This document shows, one piece after another, positions 25,544 to 34,723 of a DNA stretch of 64,000 bases; within the stretch, counting starts at the first letter, position 1; every line of letters begins with the position of its first letter. The notes beneath the pieces were generated by a model. The model saw only the letters and a program-made list of their open reading frames with translations, was not told the origin of the DNA and searched no databases. The position numbers and the translations under genes are program-made. Source of the DNA: Hydrogenophaga sp. BPS33 (GTDB lineage: Bacteria > Pseudomonadota > Gammaproteobacteria > Burkholderiales > Burkholderiaceae_C); contig NZ_CP044549.1 in NCBI RefSeq assembly GCF_009859475.1, positions 5,757,501 through 5,821,500 of the forward strand. The letters are read 5' to 3'.

Positions 25544-27682
25544 ATGGCTTTCTGGCCTAGCGTCGTCGTCGCCACGCCGGCCCACAGCGGGGTGGGAGCA
25601 GCCCTCACCTACCGAAGTGAGTTGTTGCTCGCGCCAGGCACCCTGGTGCGGGTGCCGCTGGGCGCACGTGAAGTGCTGGGCGTGGTGTGGGACTGCGCCA
25701 CCGAACCGCCCGAAGGGCTGACCGAAGCGCAGACCAAATCGGTGGCCGGTGTGCTCGATGGCCTTGCGCCCCTGAACGCGCGGTGGCGGCAACTGGTGCG
25801 GTTTGCGGCGCAGTACTACCAGCGCAGCCTGGGCGAGGTGGCGTTGGCCGCGCTGCCGCCGCAGCTGCGCGACCTGGATGCGGTTCGGTTGGCGCGCCGG
25901 TTGAAAAAACAACAGAAGGCCGCGGCGGCGACTCCCGCTCCCGCCGAGGGCGCCACCCCAAGTGGCCACGATCTGAGCCACGAACAGGCCACCGCCCTGG
26001 GCGCGCTCGAAGCCGCCCATGCCCCGGTGCTGCTGTTCGGCGCCACCGGCAGCGGCAAAACCGAGGTCTACCTGCAAGCCACCGAACACGTGCTGCGAGC
26101 CGATGCCCAGACCCAGGTGCTGGTGATGGTGCCCGAGATCAACCTCACGCCCCAGCTGGAAGCGCGTTTTCGCGCGCGCTTCGAACCCCTGTTCGGCGCC
26201 GGTGCACTGGTCTGCCTGCACAGCGGCATGACGCCCGCCCAGCGCCTGGCGGGCTGGCTGGCGGCGCACACCGGACAGGCGCGCATCGTGCTGGGTACGC
26301 GCATGGCGGTGCTGGCCAGCCTGCCCGGCCTGCGCCTGATCGTGGTCGACGAGGAGCACGACCCGAGCTACAAGAGCCAGGAAGGCGCGCGGTACTCGGC
26401 GCGCGACCTGGCGGTGTACCGGGCCAAGGTGGAGACGGATGCCCTGCTGGCAGGCCAAGGTGCTACGGCCCCGCGCTGCCGCGTGGTGCTGGGCTCGGCC
26501 ACACCGTCGCTGGAAACCTGGCACGCGGCGGACCAGGGCCGCTACCTGCGCCTGTCGATGCCCGCGCGCATCGGCGGCGGTGCCTTGCCGCGCCTGCGCC
26601 TGGTCGACATGAACCACCAGCCCAAGGGCGCGGTGCTGGCACCGCCCTTGGTGGCGGCCATGGCCGAGCGCATCGCGCGCGGTGAGCAGTGCATGGTGCT
26701 GCTGAACCGGCGCGGCTACGCCCCGGTGCTGGCCTGCTTCGATTGCGGCTGGAAAAGCGGCTGCCCGCACTGCAGCGCCTTTCGCGTCTTCCACAAACTC
26801 GACCGCACGCTGCGCTGCCACCACTGCGGCTTCACCGAACGCGTGCCGCGCGCCTGCCCCGAGTGCGGCAACCTGGACATCGCGCCCGTGGGCCGCGGCA
26901 CCGAGCAACTGGAAGAGCAGCTTGCCAGCCTGCTGATCGACGTGAAGCGCCCCGACGGCGGGCCCGTGCGCGTGGCGCGCATCGATGCCGACTCGACCCG
27001 CCTCAAGGGCAGCCTGGAACAGCACCTCGCAACCATGCACAGCGGCGAGGTGGACGTACTGGTGGGCACGCAGATGATCGCCAAGGGGCACGACTTCCGC
27101 CGCATCACGCTGGTGGCCGCGCTCAACGCCGATTCGGGCTTGTACGCCAGCGACTACCGCGCGCCCGAGCGCCTGTTCGCGCTGCTGATGCAGGCCGGGG
27201 GACGCGCAGGCCGCGATGCTGCCTTCGTCGCCGACCAAGGCAGCGCCAGCGAGCTCTGGGTGCAGACCTGGTCACCGCAGCACCCGCTGTTCGCCGCGCT
27301 GCGCCAGCACGACTTTACGGCCTTCGCGGCGCAACAACTGAGCGAGCGCGAAGGTGCGGGCATGCCGCCATTTGCGCACCAGGCCCTGCTGCGCGCCGAC
27401 GCGCGCACGCAGCAGGCGGCACAGGCCTACCTGAACGCCGCCGCGCAGGCCGCCGAAGGCCTGCCGCACCGCGACGAGATCACGCTCTACCCGGCCGTGC
27501 CGTTGACGATCCAGCGCGTGGCCAATGTGGAGCGCGCGCAGTTGCTGGTGGAAGCCACGTCGCGCGGCGCGCTGCAACGCTTTCTGAGCGCCTGGCAACC
27601 GGTGCTGCTGGGTTGCCGCGGCCTGCCCGAGGCGCGGGGGTTGGTGCGCTTCGCGGTGGACGTGGATCCGCTGTCGATATAG
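25544..27682 (+). CDS. priA: Primosomal protein N' (replication restart helicase)
   Basis: A 712-residue superfamily 2 DNA helicase that recognises stalled forks and reloads the replisome. An N-terminal 3'-end-binding domain is followed by Walker A FGATGSGKTEVYL, Walker B VVDEEHDPSYKS, the zinc-binding insert with four CxxC pairs (CFDCGWKSGCPHC and CHHCGFT...CPECG) and motif GTQMIAKGHDF. The start at ATG 25544 gives MAFWPSVVVATP and normal family length; the extension to 25364 would run through the DnaA-box region. The distance to the upstream GAGGA is long, so the start is not fully certain. Confidence 0.95.
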   Translation: MAFWPSVVVATPAHSGVGAALTYRSELLLAPGTLVRVPLGAREVLGVVWDCATEPPEGLTEAQTKSVAGVLDGLAPLNARWRQLVRFAAQYYQRSLGEVALAALPPQLRDLDAVRLARRLKKQQKAAAATPAPAEGATPSGHDLSHEQATALGALEAAHAPVLLFGATGSGKTEVYLQATEHVLRADAQTQVLVMVPEINLTPQLEARFRARFEPLFGAGALVCLHSGMTPAQRLAGWLAAHTGQARIVLGTRMAVLASLPGLRLIVVDEEHDPSYKSQEGARYSARDLAVYRAKVETDALLAGQGATAPRCRVVLGSATPSLETWHAADQGRYLRLSMPARIGGGALPRLRLVDMNHQPKGAVLAPPLVAAMAERIARGEQCMVLLNRRGYAPVLACFDCGWKSGCPHCSAFRVFHKLDRTLRCHHCGFTERVPRACPECGNLDIAPVGRGTEQLEEQLASLLIDVKRPDGGPVRVARIDADSTRLKGSLEQHLATMHSGEVDVLVGTQMIAKGHDFRRITLVAALNADSGLYASDYRAPERLFALLMQAGGRAGRDAAFVADQGSASELWVQTWSPQHPLFAALRQHDFTAFAAQQLSEREGAGMPPFAHQALLRADARTQQAAQAYLNAAAQAAEGLPHRDEITLYPAVPLTIQRVANVERAQLLVEATSRGALQRFLSAWQPVLLGCRGLPEARGLVRFAVDVDPLSI

Positions 27683-27808
27683 CGCTCCCCCTGCGCGCCT
27701 GACGGCGCTTCACCCCTGGAAGGGGGGACAACACCTGGGACCGGCAAAGCCGGATCCTCGGTGTTTCTGGATGCTGACCCTTCGCGCCGGAGAGGGCGTG
27801 GTTTTCTT
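27683..27808. repeat. Third copy of the intergenic repeat (single orientation)
   Basis: This sequence between the convergent priA and degenerate-receiver genes shares blocks with the repeat at 15732-16036: CGCTCCCCCTGCGC at its start, a GGGGGGACAA turn, the core CCGGCAAAGCCGG followed by TCCTCGG and TCTGGA, and GCGCCGGAGA near the end. It is a shorter, diverged copy without the inverted partner. No gene is visible in it. Confidence 0.7.
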
Positions 27809-28222
27809 CTATGCGGCGAGCGCTTCTGGCACGGGCCACAGCTGCTCCAGCGTGCGCACCACGTCGCGCAGGCGAAACGGCTGCAGCAACAGGCGGCGCA
27901 CGTCCAGCTCCTTGAGACGCGTGGCCAGTGCGGCGTCGCAGGTGGGGGCCATCACGGCGACCGGAATGTCCGGCGCGCAGCGGTACCGGCCTTCACGCAC
28001 GCGAGAGAGGAAATCCAGCGCCACCGGGCCTTCGGCCAGCGAGAGCAACAGGCCCTGGTCGACATTGGACTTCATCCAGCGCTCCGCGAGCGCAATGCTG
28101 GTCGCTTGCTGCAGCTGAACCAGTTGCAGTTCGCGACACACGGAAGCAACCGTTCCGCGCACCAGCCCGTCGGGCTCGACGAGCAGCACCTTCGGTTGCG
28201 ATGAGGGCGCGGCGGCGCTCAT
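27809..28222 (-). CDS. Degenerate receiver-domain protein (pseudo-receiver)
   Basis: A 137-residue protein with the length and hydrophobic pattern of a single CheY-like receiver domain (KVLLVEPDGLVRGTV at the start). The phospho-acceptor position holds Ser61 in LLLSLAEG instead of Asp, and the conserved Lys is replaced by Gln in LLLQPF. It therefore probably cannot be phosphorylated in the usual way and may act by protein contact. Its start overlaps the stop of the GAF gene (ATGA), so the pair is co-translated. The receiver call is from pattern, not from a profile search. Confidence 0.7.
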   Translation of the reverse strand: MSAAAPSSQPKVLLVEPDGLVRGTVASVCRELQLVQLQQATSIALAERWMKSNVDQGLLLSLAEGPVALDFLSRVREGRYRCAPDIPVAVMAPTCDAALATRLKELDVRRLLLQPFRLRDVVRTLEQLWPVPEALAA

Positions 28223-28722
28223 GAAACCGCCTCCTCGCGGCGGAACAGTTCCTCCACCACCAGATCGCGCAACCCGCCGAGGATGGCCTCATCGAGACGG
28301 TCGAACTCGCGTGGGCGACGGTCCATGATGCACAGTGTGCCCACCACCTGCCCGTACGGCAGGCGCAGCAGGGCGCCCGCGTAGAAGCGGATGTAGGGTT
28401 GCCCCACCACCATCGGGTTGTCGGCGAAGCGCGGGTCCTTCAGCGCATCGGGCACCACCAGCGTCTTGGCCATGGTCACGGCATGGCCGCAGAAGGAGAT
28501 GTCGCGCGGTGTCTCCTGCATGTCCAGCATGCCGAAGGACGACTTGAACCACTGCCGGTCCTGGTCCACCAGCGAAACCAGCGCGATCGGCACATTGAAT
28601 TCCTTGGCCGCGAAGGCGGAGATGCGGTCGAAACGTTCCTCGGGCGGTGTGTCGAGGATCACAAGATCGCGCAGCGCACTCAGGCGCTTGGCTTCGTTGT
28701 GAGGCAGCGGTGCTTTGATCAT
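28219..28722 (-). CDS. GAF domain protein
   Basis: A 167-residue protein that is almost entirely one GAF domain. The opening LSALRDLVILDTPPEERFDRI and the central DQDRQWFKSSFGMLD, ISFCGHAV and VVGTLCIMDRRPREF are typical of bacterial stand-alone GAF proteins that also occur at the front of diguanylate cyclases and kinases. The Cys in FCGHA is conserved in this group. Here no catalytic domain follows; instead the next gene, overlapping by four bases, encodes a degenerate receiver. Ligand unknown. It is divergent from the metallo-hydrolase gene. Confidence 0.82.
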   Translation of the reverse strand: MIKAPLPHNEAKRLSALRDLVILDTPPEERFDRISAFAAKEFNVPIALVSLVDQDRQWFKSSFGMLDMQETPRDISFCGHAVTMAKTLVVPDALKDPRFADNPMVVGQPYIRFYAGALLRLPYGQVVGTLCIMDRRPREFDRLDEAILGGLRDLVVEELFRREEAVS

Positions 28723-28863
28723 GAGCGCTCCAACCAGTCACGCCGACGTTAGCGTTCTGATGACATCGGTTGCTATGAAAAAAGATTTAGGCCCATCGCG
28801 CGACCCGACAAATATAAGCAAACTACGATATAAGCTCGAACACGGCTTTTCATGGAGACACCT

Positions 28864-29832
28864 GTGCCACTGCTTTCCCTTCGCCACTGGTTGCTGCCCA
28901 CCCTGCTGGCCCTCGCCGCTGCCGGCGCGGCCCTCGCCCAAACAGAAGACACGGGGCCGGCGATGCGCGCGCAGACCGTGGGCCCGCACAGCTACTACGT
29001 GGAAGGTCTCACCCAGCTGGGCTCGCCGAAGAACCAGAACTTCATCAGCAACGCGGGTTTCGTGGTCACGCCTGCGGGCGTGGTCGTGATCGACGCGCTG
29101 GGCTCGCCACGCCTGGCCGAGCGGCTCACCCAACAGATCCGCCAGGTCACCGACAAGCCGGTGACGCACGTCATCCTCACGCACTACCACGCAGACCACA
29201 TTTACGGCCTGCAGCACTTCAAGCAACTCGGCGCGCAAATCGTGGCGCACAGCGCTTCGCGCGAGTACATCCAGTCCGACACGGCGCGCCTGCGCCTGCA
29301 AGCCTCGCGCACCGATCTCGCGCCGTGGATCGACGCGAACACCCGCATCGTGCCGGCCGACGTCTGGATCGACGGTCCCACCTCGATCCAGGTAGGTGGC
29401 GTGGTGTTCGACCTCGTGCCGGTCGGGCCGTCGCACACGCCGGAGGACATCGCGGTGTTCGTGCCCTCGGAGAAGGTGCTTTTCGCCGGCGACCTGTTCT
29501 TCAACGGCCGCCTGCCGTTCGTGGGCCAGGCCAACAGCAAGCAGTGGATCGAGTCGCTGGAGCGGCTGCTGACGTTCGACGCGCGCACGGTGGTGCCAGG
29601 CCACGGCGCGGCATCGACCGACCCGAAGAAGGACATCGGCATGACGCGCGACTATCTCCAGCACCTGCGCCAGACCATGGGCGCGGCGGTGAACGACTTC
29701 GTGCCTTTCGACGAGGCCTATGAGAAGACCGATTGGTCGGCCTTCTCAGGCGTTCCCATGTTCGGTCCGGCCAACCGAATGAACGCCTACAACACCTACC
29801 TGCTGCTGGAGCAGGAGGCATTGAAGCGTTGA
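28864..29832 (+). CDS. Secreted MBL-fold metallo-hydrolase
   Basis: A 322-residue periplasmic protein with a signal peptide (about 1-25, ending AALA). The beta-lactamase-fold zinc motif is THYHADH, followed by a further His in GPSHTPEDIAVF, Asp in FAGDLFFNG and His in VPGHGAA, giving a full dinuclear site. GTG 28864 has GGAGA at good spacing; ATG 28852 is the alternative and lacks a ribosome site. Related proteins occur in sulfur oxidation (SoxH), quinoprotein systems and subclass B3-like enzymes. No substrate can be assigned. The AT-rich gap before it (28723-28863) may hold both divergent promoters. Confidence 0.85.
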   Translation: MPLLSLRHWLLPTLLALAAAGAALAQTEDTGPAMRAQTVGPHSYYVEGLTQLGSPKNQNFISNAGFVVTPAGVVVIDALGSPRLAERLTQQIRQVTDKPVTHVILTHYHADHIYGLQHFKQLGAQIVAHSASREYIQSDTARLRLQASRTDLAPWIDANTRIVPADVWIDGPTSIQVGGVVFDLVPVGPSHTPEDIAVFVPSEKVLFAGDLFFNGRLPFVGQANSKQWIESLERLLTFDARTVVPGHGAASTDPKKDIGMTRDYLQHLRQTMGAAVNDFVPFDEAYEKTDWSAFSGVPMFGPANRMNAYNTYLLLEQEALKR

Positions 29833-30840
29833 TCAGAAGCGGTGGCGCATGCCGATCGAATAGCCGCCGCCACTGGACAGGCCATCGAGCTTGTCGCGCA
29901 TGACCACGGCGTACACATCGGTGCGGCGCGAGAGGTTGTGCACATAGCCCAGCGACACAGTGTTGCGGTCGGCCCCCACGCGCAGATCCATCGAGCTGTA
30001 CTGGGCGATGAAGGCTCCCGCTCCCAAGGGAACCCGGACCCCCAGGCCGGTAATGTCGGTGCGGTTTTGGGTGGTGGTGTTCTTGATCTCGCCGTATTGC
30101 AGGAAGGCTTTGGCCACACCGAAGTCGTAGGACGCACCCAGCTGGGTGGTCTTGGTGTCCTCCAGCGGCGTGGCGGCGTCCTTCCTTGCGCTCTGGTGCA
30201 CCAGGCTGGCGGCCAGCGGGCCACCGCTGTAGCTCAGACCCACGCTCCAGTTGCCCCCATTGCCCACACCGCCCACGGCGTTTTCCTTCGTGCTCATCGA
30301 GGTGCCGAAGCGCAAGCCACCGAAGCTCGGGCTTGAATAGGAGAGCGAGTCGTTCCAGCCGGTGTCACCGGTGACCGAGCCGGCACCCGAAGAGAAATAG
30401 TGGCGGATGCTAGGCGAATAGCCAAACGAATCGCCAAACGCGTTGAACAGCAACGTGGAGACGAACAGCTGCGTGGAGGTGCGGCCGAAGTTGATGGCAC
30501 CGAGATCCTTGTGCGTCAGGCCCACGGACGTGGTGCGCGCAAAAGTGGCGTCACCGTTGAAACGGCCCTGAGCGCCGGTGTCGCCACGAAAGAATCCTTC
30601 GATCTTGAACTGCGCGGACAGACCACCGCCCAGATCTTCGGCGCCGCTGAAGCCATAGAAGCTGGTGGTCATCTTGCCGCTGTCCACCCCTGTGACAGAA
30701 CGGCCGCCGGGCGCCTTGGTCGAGCCCAGACCCATGTCGATCGAACCGTAAATCTGCACCGCGCTTTGCGCTTGTGCACCAACAGCGGCAAGGCTCAACA
30801 CGGCACCAGCGAGCAGGCTGCGTTGGAATGTTTTATCCAT
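29833..30840 (-). CDS. Outer-membrane porin (Burkholderia-type, OmpC/Omp32-like)
   Basis: A 335-residue general porin. The signal peptide ends AVGAQAQS, the mature start SAVQIYGSIDMGLGS is diagnostic of the betaproteobacterial trimeric porin family, and the C terminus ends in Phe (SIGMRHRF), the outer-membrane insertion signal. KMTTSFYGFSGAEDLGGGL and the repeated Tyr/Gly-rich strands fit a 16-strand barrel. The start at 30840 is preceded by CAGGAG; the longer frame to 30867 has no support. It would allow anions or small solutes through the outer membrane. It is convergent with the metallo-hydrolase gene. Confidence 0.93.
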   Translation of the reverse strand: MDKTFQRSLLAGAVLSLAAVGAQAQSAVQIYGSIDMGLGSTKAPGGRSVTGVDSGKMTTSFYGFSGAEDLGGGLSAQFKIEGFFRGDTGAQGRFNGDATFARTTSVGLTHKDLGAINFGRTSTQLFVSTLLFNAFGDSFGYSPSIRHYFSSGAGSVTGDTGWNDSLSYSSPSFGGLRFGTSMSTKENAVGGVGNGGNWSVGLSYSGGPLAASLVHQSARKDAATPLEDTKTTQLGASYDFGVAKAFLQYGEIKNTTTQNRTDITGLGVRVPLGAGAFIAQYSSMDLRVGADRNTVSLGYVHNLSRRTDVYAVVMRDKLDGLSSGGGYSIGMRHRF

Positions 30841-30973
30841 GAAAAGAAAACTCCTGAAGGGTTGCAAAAGGCGAAGTCAGGCCTTGGGCGTCCGATGGAT
30901 CGAAGCCTTTGCGCCTGAACGCAACAGGAGCGTCGCAAAATCCGGGCCACATGCGTGGGCCGCGACGAAGGCA

Positions 30974-31936
30974 TCAGGTGAGCACAGCCACCGCGCAGGA
31001 GAAAGTGAGGAACGCCGCGGCGGTGGTCACCAGGATGATGCGGGCGATGCGCCCGTTGTCCGCCCCGAATCGTTCGGCCAACAGCGACACGTTGCTCGCA
31101 CTGGGCAAGGCGGCCACGAGCACCATCACCGTCAGCGCCGAGGACGACAAGTCCATGCCTGCGCGGATGGCGAGCCAACCCGCGGCGAACACCAGCAGCG
31201 GGTGCACGAAGAGCTTCATCAACGAAGCCGGCAGGTAGTCCGACAGCGGCATCGGATGGTTGGCCGTCATCTGCGCGCGCGCCAGCACCGCGCCGATGGT
31301 GAAGAGCGCCACCGGCGAAGCTGCATCCGCCAGCAGCCACACCGTTTGCTCCACCGGTTTGGGCAAGCGCAACGCCCATGCCGAAGCCAGCCCTCCGAGC
31401 AGGATGGCCCAGGGCATGGGATTGGCCACCACACCTCGAAGTGCCTTGCGGGCCGCGTCGAACATCGCCGAACGGCCATTGCCCTGCGTGCCATCCAGCC
31501 GCGAGAGCGCGATGCACAGCGAACTCGTGACCACCATGTCCACCACCATCGTGAGGATGACCGTGCCCGCCGCCGATGCGCCCAGCAAGGCCACGATGAG
31601 CGGAACACCCATGAAGCCCGAGTTGGGAAAGGCGGCCACCAGTGCGCCCATCGCGGCGTCGTTCCAGCGGATGCGCGCGTTCATCGTGAGCGCGATGCTG
31701 GCGCCCACGATGACCAGGCCGCAGAGCAGATAGAGAGCGGCCACGCGCATGTCCAGCAGTTGCGCGATCGGCGTGGTCGAGCCGAAGCGGTACAGCATGC
31801 AAGGCAGCGCGAAGAACAGAACAAAACCATTGAGCCCCGGGATGGCCTCCAGCGGCAGCATGCGCCGGCGCGCGGCCACGTAACCTGCCAGGACCAGCGC
31901 GAAGAAGGGGAAAGTGACGAGCAGGATTTGCAGCAC
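30974..31936 (-). CDS. AEC family transporter (auxin efflux carrier type)
   Basis: A 320-residue inner-membrane protein with about ten transmembrane segments and the conserved AAFPNSGFMGVPLI of AEC carriers around residue 105. A central hydrophilic loop and a second five-segment half complete the fold. Bacterial members carry malonate, malate, lactate or amino-acid-like anions. The start is the GTG at 31936; the very long upstream extension of this frame is antisense to the rep gene and not real. It is divergent from rep, about 90 bases apart. Substrate unknown. Confidence 0.87.
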   Translation of the reverse strand: MLQILLVTFPFFALVLAGYVAARRRMLPLEAIPGLNGFVLFFALPCMLYRFGSTTPIAQLLDMRVAALYLLCGLVIVGASIALTMNARIRWNDAAMGALVAAFPNSGFMGVPLIVALLGASAAGTVILTMVVDMVVTSSLCIALSRLDGTQGNGRSAMFDAARKALRGVVANPMPWAILLGGLASAWALRLPKPVEQTVWLLADAASPVALFTIGAVLARAQMTANHPMPLSDYLPASLMKLFVHPLLVFAAGWLAIRAGMDLSSSALTVMVLVAALPSASNVSLLAERFGADNGRIARIILVTTAAAFLTFSCAVAVLT

Positions 31937-31986
31937 GGGTGGGATTGTGTCAGGCCAGCCGGAGTGGGGCGAGCGCACCCTGCCGG

Positions 31987-31992
31987 TATGAT
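31987..31992 (+). promoter_or_regulatory. Candidate -10 element (TATGAT) for rep
   Basis: TATGAT lies 34 bases before the ATG at 32027. If this is the -10, the in-frame ATG at 31988 is inside the promoter and cannot be the start, which supports translation from 32027. Confidence 0.4.
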
Positions 31993-32026
31993 TCAACGCT
32001 TTCGCCCGACGCCCCGCCCTGCCCCC

Positions 32027-34099
32027 ATGTCCCACGGCCTGAACCTCGCCCAACTCGATGCCGTGAACCACTTGGCGGGCCCCTGTCTGGTGCTGGCGGG
32101 CGCGGGTTCGGGCAAGACGCGCGTCATCACGCACAAGATCGGGCGGTTGATCCAGGCGGGCCTGGCGGCCGACCGCATCGCCGCCATCACCTTCACCAAC
32201 AAGGCCGCCGCTGAAATGCGCGAGCGCGCGGGCCAGCTGGTGGGACGCGACGCCAAGAAGGTGCTGATCTGCACGTTTCACGCGCTGGGCGTGCGCTTGC
32301 TGCGTGACGCTGGCGAAGTGCTGGGCCTGAAGAAGCAGTTCTCCATCCTCGATACCGACGACATCACCAGCCTGCTCAAGGACTGCGGCGGCACCACCGA
32401 CGCGAACACCGCACGCGGCTGGCAATGGACCATCAGCGCCTGGAAGGGAGCGGGCATGACGGCCGATGAGGCGCTCGCCCAGGCCAAGGACGAAGACGAG
32501 CGCGTGGCGGCCATGATCATGGAGCGCTACCAGGAGCGTCTGGTAGCTTACCAGAGCGTGGACTTCGACGACCTCATCAGCCTGCCGCTCAAGCTGCTGC
32601 GCGACTTTGAGGATGTGCGCCTGCGCTGGCAACAGAAGATGGGCCACGTGCTGGTGGACGAATACCAGGACACCAACGCCACGCAGTACGAGTTGCTCAA
32701 GCTGCTGGTGGGCGGGCGCGCGCGCTTCACTGCAGTGGGCGACGACGACCAGTCCATCTACGGCTGGCGCGGCGCCACGCTGGACAACCTGAAGAAGCTG
32801 CCGCAGGATTTTCCCGAACTCAAGGTCATCAAGCTGGAGCAGAACTACCGCTCCACCAGCGCCATCCTGCGCGCGGCCAACAATGTGATCGGGCCCAACC
32901 CCAAGCTGTTCCCGAAGACCTTGTGGAGCGACCTGGGCGAAGGCGAGCCGGTGCGCGTGGTCGACGCCGACAACGAGGAGCACGAAGCCGAGCGCGCCGT
33001 GGCGCGCATCCAGAGCCTGCGCGCGAACTCGACGCACAAGGAGTGGCGCGACTTCGCCATCCTCTACCGCGCCAACCACATGGCACGCCCGTTCGAGCAG
33101 TCGCTGCGCCGCGCGCAGATTCCGTACAAGGTCTCGGGCGGCCAGAGCTTCTTCGACAAGGCCGAGATTCGCGACCTTTGCGCCTGGATGCGCCTGCTCG
33201 TGAACAACGACGATGACCCCGCGTTCGTGCGCGCGGCCACCACACCCAAGCGTGGCATCGGCCACACCACGCTGCAGCAGCTCGGTGCGTTCGCCACGCA
33301 ATACAAGACCAGCCTGTTCGAAGCCCTGTTCGCCAACTCGCTGGGCACCGCCGTGCCGGCGCGTGGCGTGGCGAGCCTGCACGAATTCGGCCGCGCAGTG
33401 AACGAACTCGAGTACCGCGCGCGCCACACCGTCGGGCACGAGGCCGCACGCACCTTCCTGAGCGAGTGGCTCAAGGACATCGACTACGAAAAGCACCTCT
33501 ACGACAGCGAGGAAAGCGAGAAGGTCGCGGCCGCGCGCTGGACCAACGTGCTGGAGTTCTGCGACTGGGTGGCCGGGCGCTGCGGCGGCAAGCTGGAAGA
33601 CGACGCGGGCGTTCAGGTCGAGAGCGAACGCAAGAGCCTGCTGGAAGTGGTGCAGACCATCGCACTGATTTCGACCTTGAGCGAACGCGAGAAGGACGAG
33701 AACGTGGTGACCCTGTCCACGCTGCACGCCTCCAAGGGCCTGGAGTGGCCGCACGTGATGCTGGTCGGCGTGAACGAAGGTCTGCTGCCATTCAAGATGG
33801 ACGAACAACCCGGCCAGAGCGACGCGCCGGCCGAGGACATGGCGCAGCGCCTGCAGGAAGAGCGGCGCTTGATGTACGTGGGCATCACGCGCGCGCAGCG
33901 CACGCTGGCCGTGAGCTGGCTCAAGCGGCGCAAGAAGGGCCGCGAGAGCGTGCCGGGCACGCCCAGCCGCTTCATCAAGGAAATGGCGTTGGACCAGGCC
34001 ACCGTGAAGGAAGACCCGCGCGAGAAACTGCGCGCGCTGCGCGCCGAGTTTGCGAAAAGAGCAACGGAACAGAAGTCCGCACAGAGTCCCGCCCCATGA
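32027..34099 (+). CDS. rep: UvrD/Rep-type ATP-dependent DNA helicase
   Basis: A 690-residue superfamily 1A helicase. The N terminus NLAQLDAVNHLAGP is the Q-motif, followed by Walker A LAGAGSGKTRVI, motif Ia TFTNKAAAEM, Walker B LVDEYQDTN, motif III VGDDDQSIYGWRGA, motif IV LEQNYRST and VTLSTLHASKGLEW near the C terminus. Rep removes proteins ahead of replication forks by moving 3' to 5'. The short C-terminal tail and length fit Rep better than UvrD, which is longer. The start at 32027 agrees with the -10 position. Its stop overlaps the next gene (ATGA). Confidence 0.93.
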   Translation: MSHGLNLAQLDAVNHLAGPCLVLAGAGSGKTRVITHKIGRLIQAGLAADRIAAITFTNKAAAEMRERAGQLVGRDAKKVLICTFHALGVRLLRDAGEVLGLKKQFSILDTDDITSLLKDCGGTTDANTARGWQWTISAWKGAGMTADEALAQAKDEDERVAAMIMERYQERLVAYQSVDFDDLISLPLKLLRDFEDVRLRWQQKMGHVLVDEYQDTNATQYELLKLLVGGRARFTAVGDDDQSIYGWRGATLDNLKKLPQDFPELKVIKLEQNYRSTSAILRAANNVIGPNPKLFPKTLWSDLGEGEPVRVVDADNEEHEAERAVARIQSLRANSTHKEWRDFAILYRANHMARPFEQSLRRAQIPYKVSGGQSFFDKAEIRDLCAWMRLLVNNDDDPAFVRAATTPKRGIGHTTLQQLGAFATQYKTSLFEALFANSLGTAVPARGVASLHEFGRAVNELEYRARHTVGHEAARTFLSEWLKDIDYEKHLYDSEESEKVAAARWTNVLEFCDWVAGRCGGKLEDDAGVQVESERKSLLEVVQTIALISTLSEREKDENVVTLSTLHASKGLEWPHVMLVGVNEGLLPFKMDEQPGQSDAPAEDMAQRLQEERRLMYVGITRAQRTLAVSWLKRRKKGRESVPGTPSRFIKEMALDQATVKEDPREKLRALRAEFAKRATEQKSAQSPAP

Positions 34100-34608
34100 G
34101 CGTTTTTCCGCATGCCCTTGCGCCCATCTTCACGGCGCTTTCCATGGCGCTGAGCACCTTCCCGGCCGTCGCGCAGACCCCTCCCGCGGCCGCATGGGCT
34201 GCCACGGCATGTGCATCGCCCGACGAGATGAGCGCACCCCAGCTCTATGGTCTGTGGCAATTCCATCTGTGGCCGGTGCAAGGCGGCGACGAGGCCCGAC
34301 CGGCGTCCAGCGGCGCGGCGCTGTTCGAAAAGCACCCCGAATACCCGGGCAGCGTGCGCGGCAACCTCAAGCGCAGCACCGCCGGCAACGATCGACAAGC
34401 CGTGGTGTCCGGCGATGTCTCCAACGGAGACGAGTTCAATCTCGACGAGTCGGCCGATGGTGTGGCGATGGACGCGGTCTGGGAAGGCCAGGTCACGCCC
34501 GGTACCTGCGGCCAGGAAATCCGCGGTATTCGCCGGCCTGCAGAAGGTGGCACGTCGAGCGACGTCCCCATGAGCTTCGTGCTGAAGAAGTCCCAAGGCT
34601 GGCGCTGA
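34096..34608 (+). CDS. Secreted protein of unknown function
   Basis: A 170-residue predicted periplasmic protein. A signal peptide ends around FPAVAQ, followed by a mature part with two Cys residues (ATACAS and GTCGQE) that could form a disulfide. The middle is rich in short alternating segments (YGLWQFHLWP, GVAMDAVWEGQV), suggesting a small beta-barrel or sandwich. No family is recognised. The ATG at 34096 overlaps the rep stop by four bases, so it is translationally coupled to rep, although a functional link is unlikely. Confidence 0.7.
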   Translation: MSVFPHALAPIFTALSMALSTFPAVAQTPPAAAWAATACASPDEMSAPQLYGLWQFHLWPVQGGDEARPASSGAALFEKHPEYPGSVRGNLKRSTAGNDRQAVVSGDVSNGDEFNLDESADGVAMDAVWEGQVTPGTCGQEIRGIRRPAEGGTSSDVPMSFVLKKSQGWR

Positions 34609-34723
34609 ACGACCGGCCACATCGCCTATTGCGGCGCGATGAGCACGCGCCGGAGAATGCTGCGGCCACGGGCGCCCGAGGACCACGCCGCCCGCCCCTC
34701 TTCTCACCGCTCAGGCGTCCCCC

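Noticed and set aside
31937..33808. N-terminal extension of the AEC transporter frame, about 620 residues
   Set aside because: It runs antisense through rep. Family length and a membrane segment starting right after the GTG at 31936 set the true start there.
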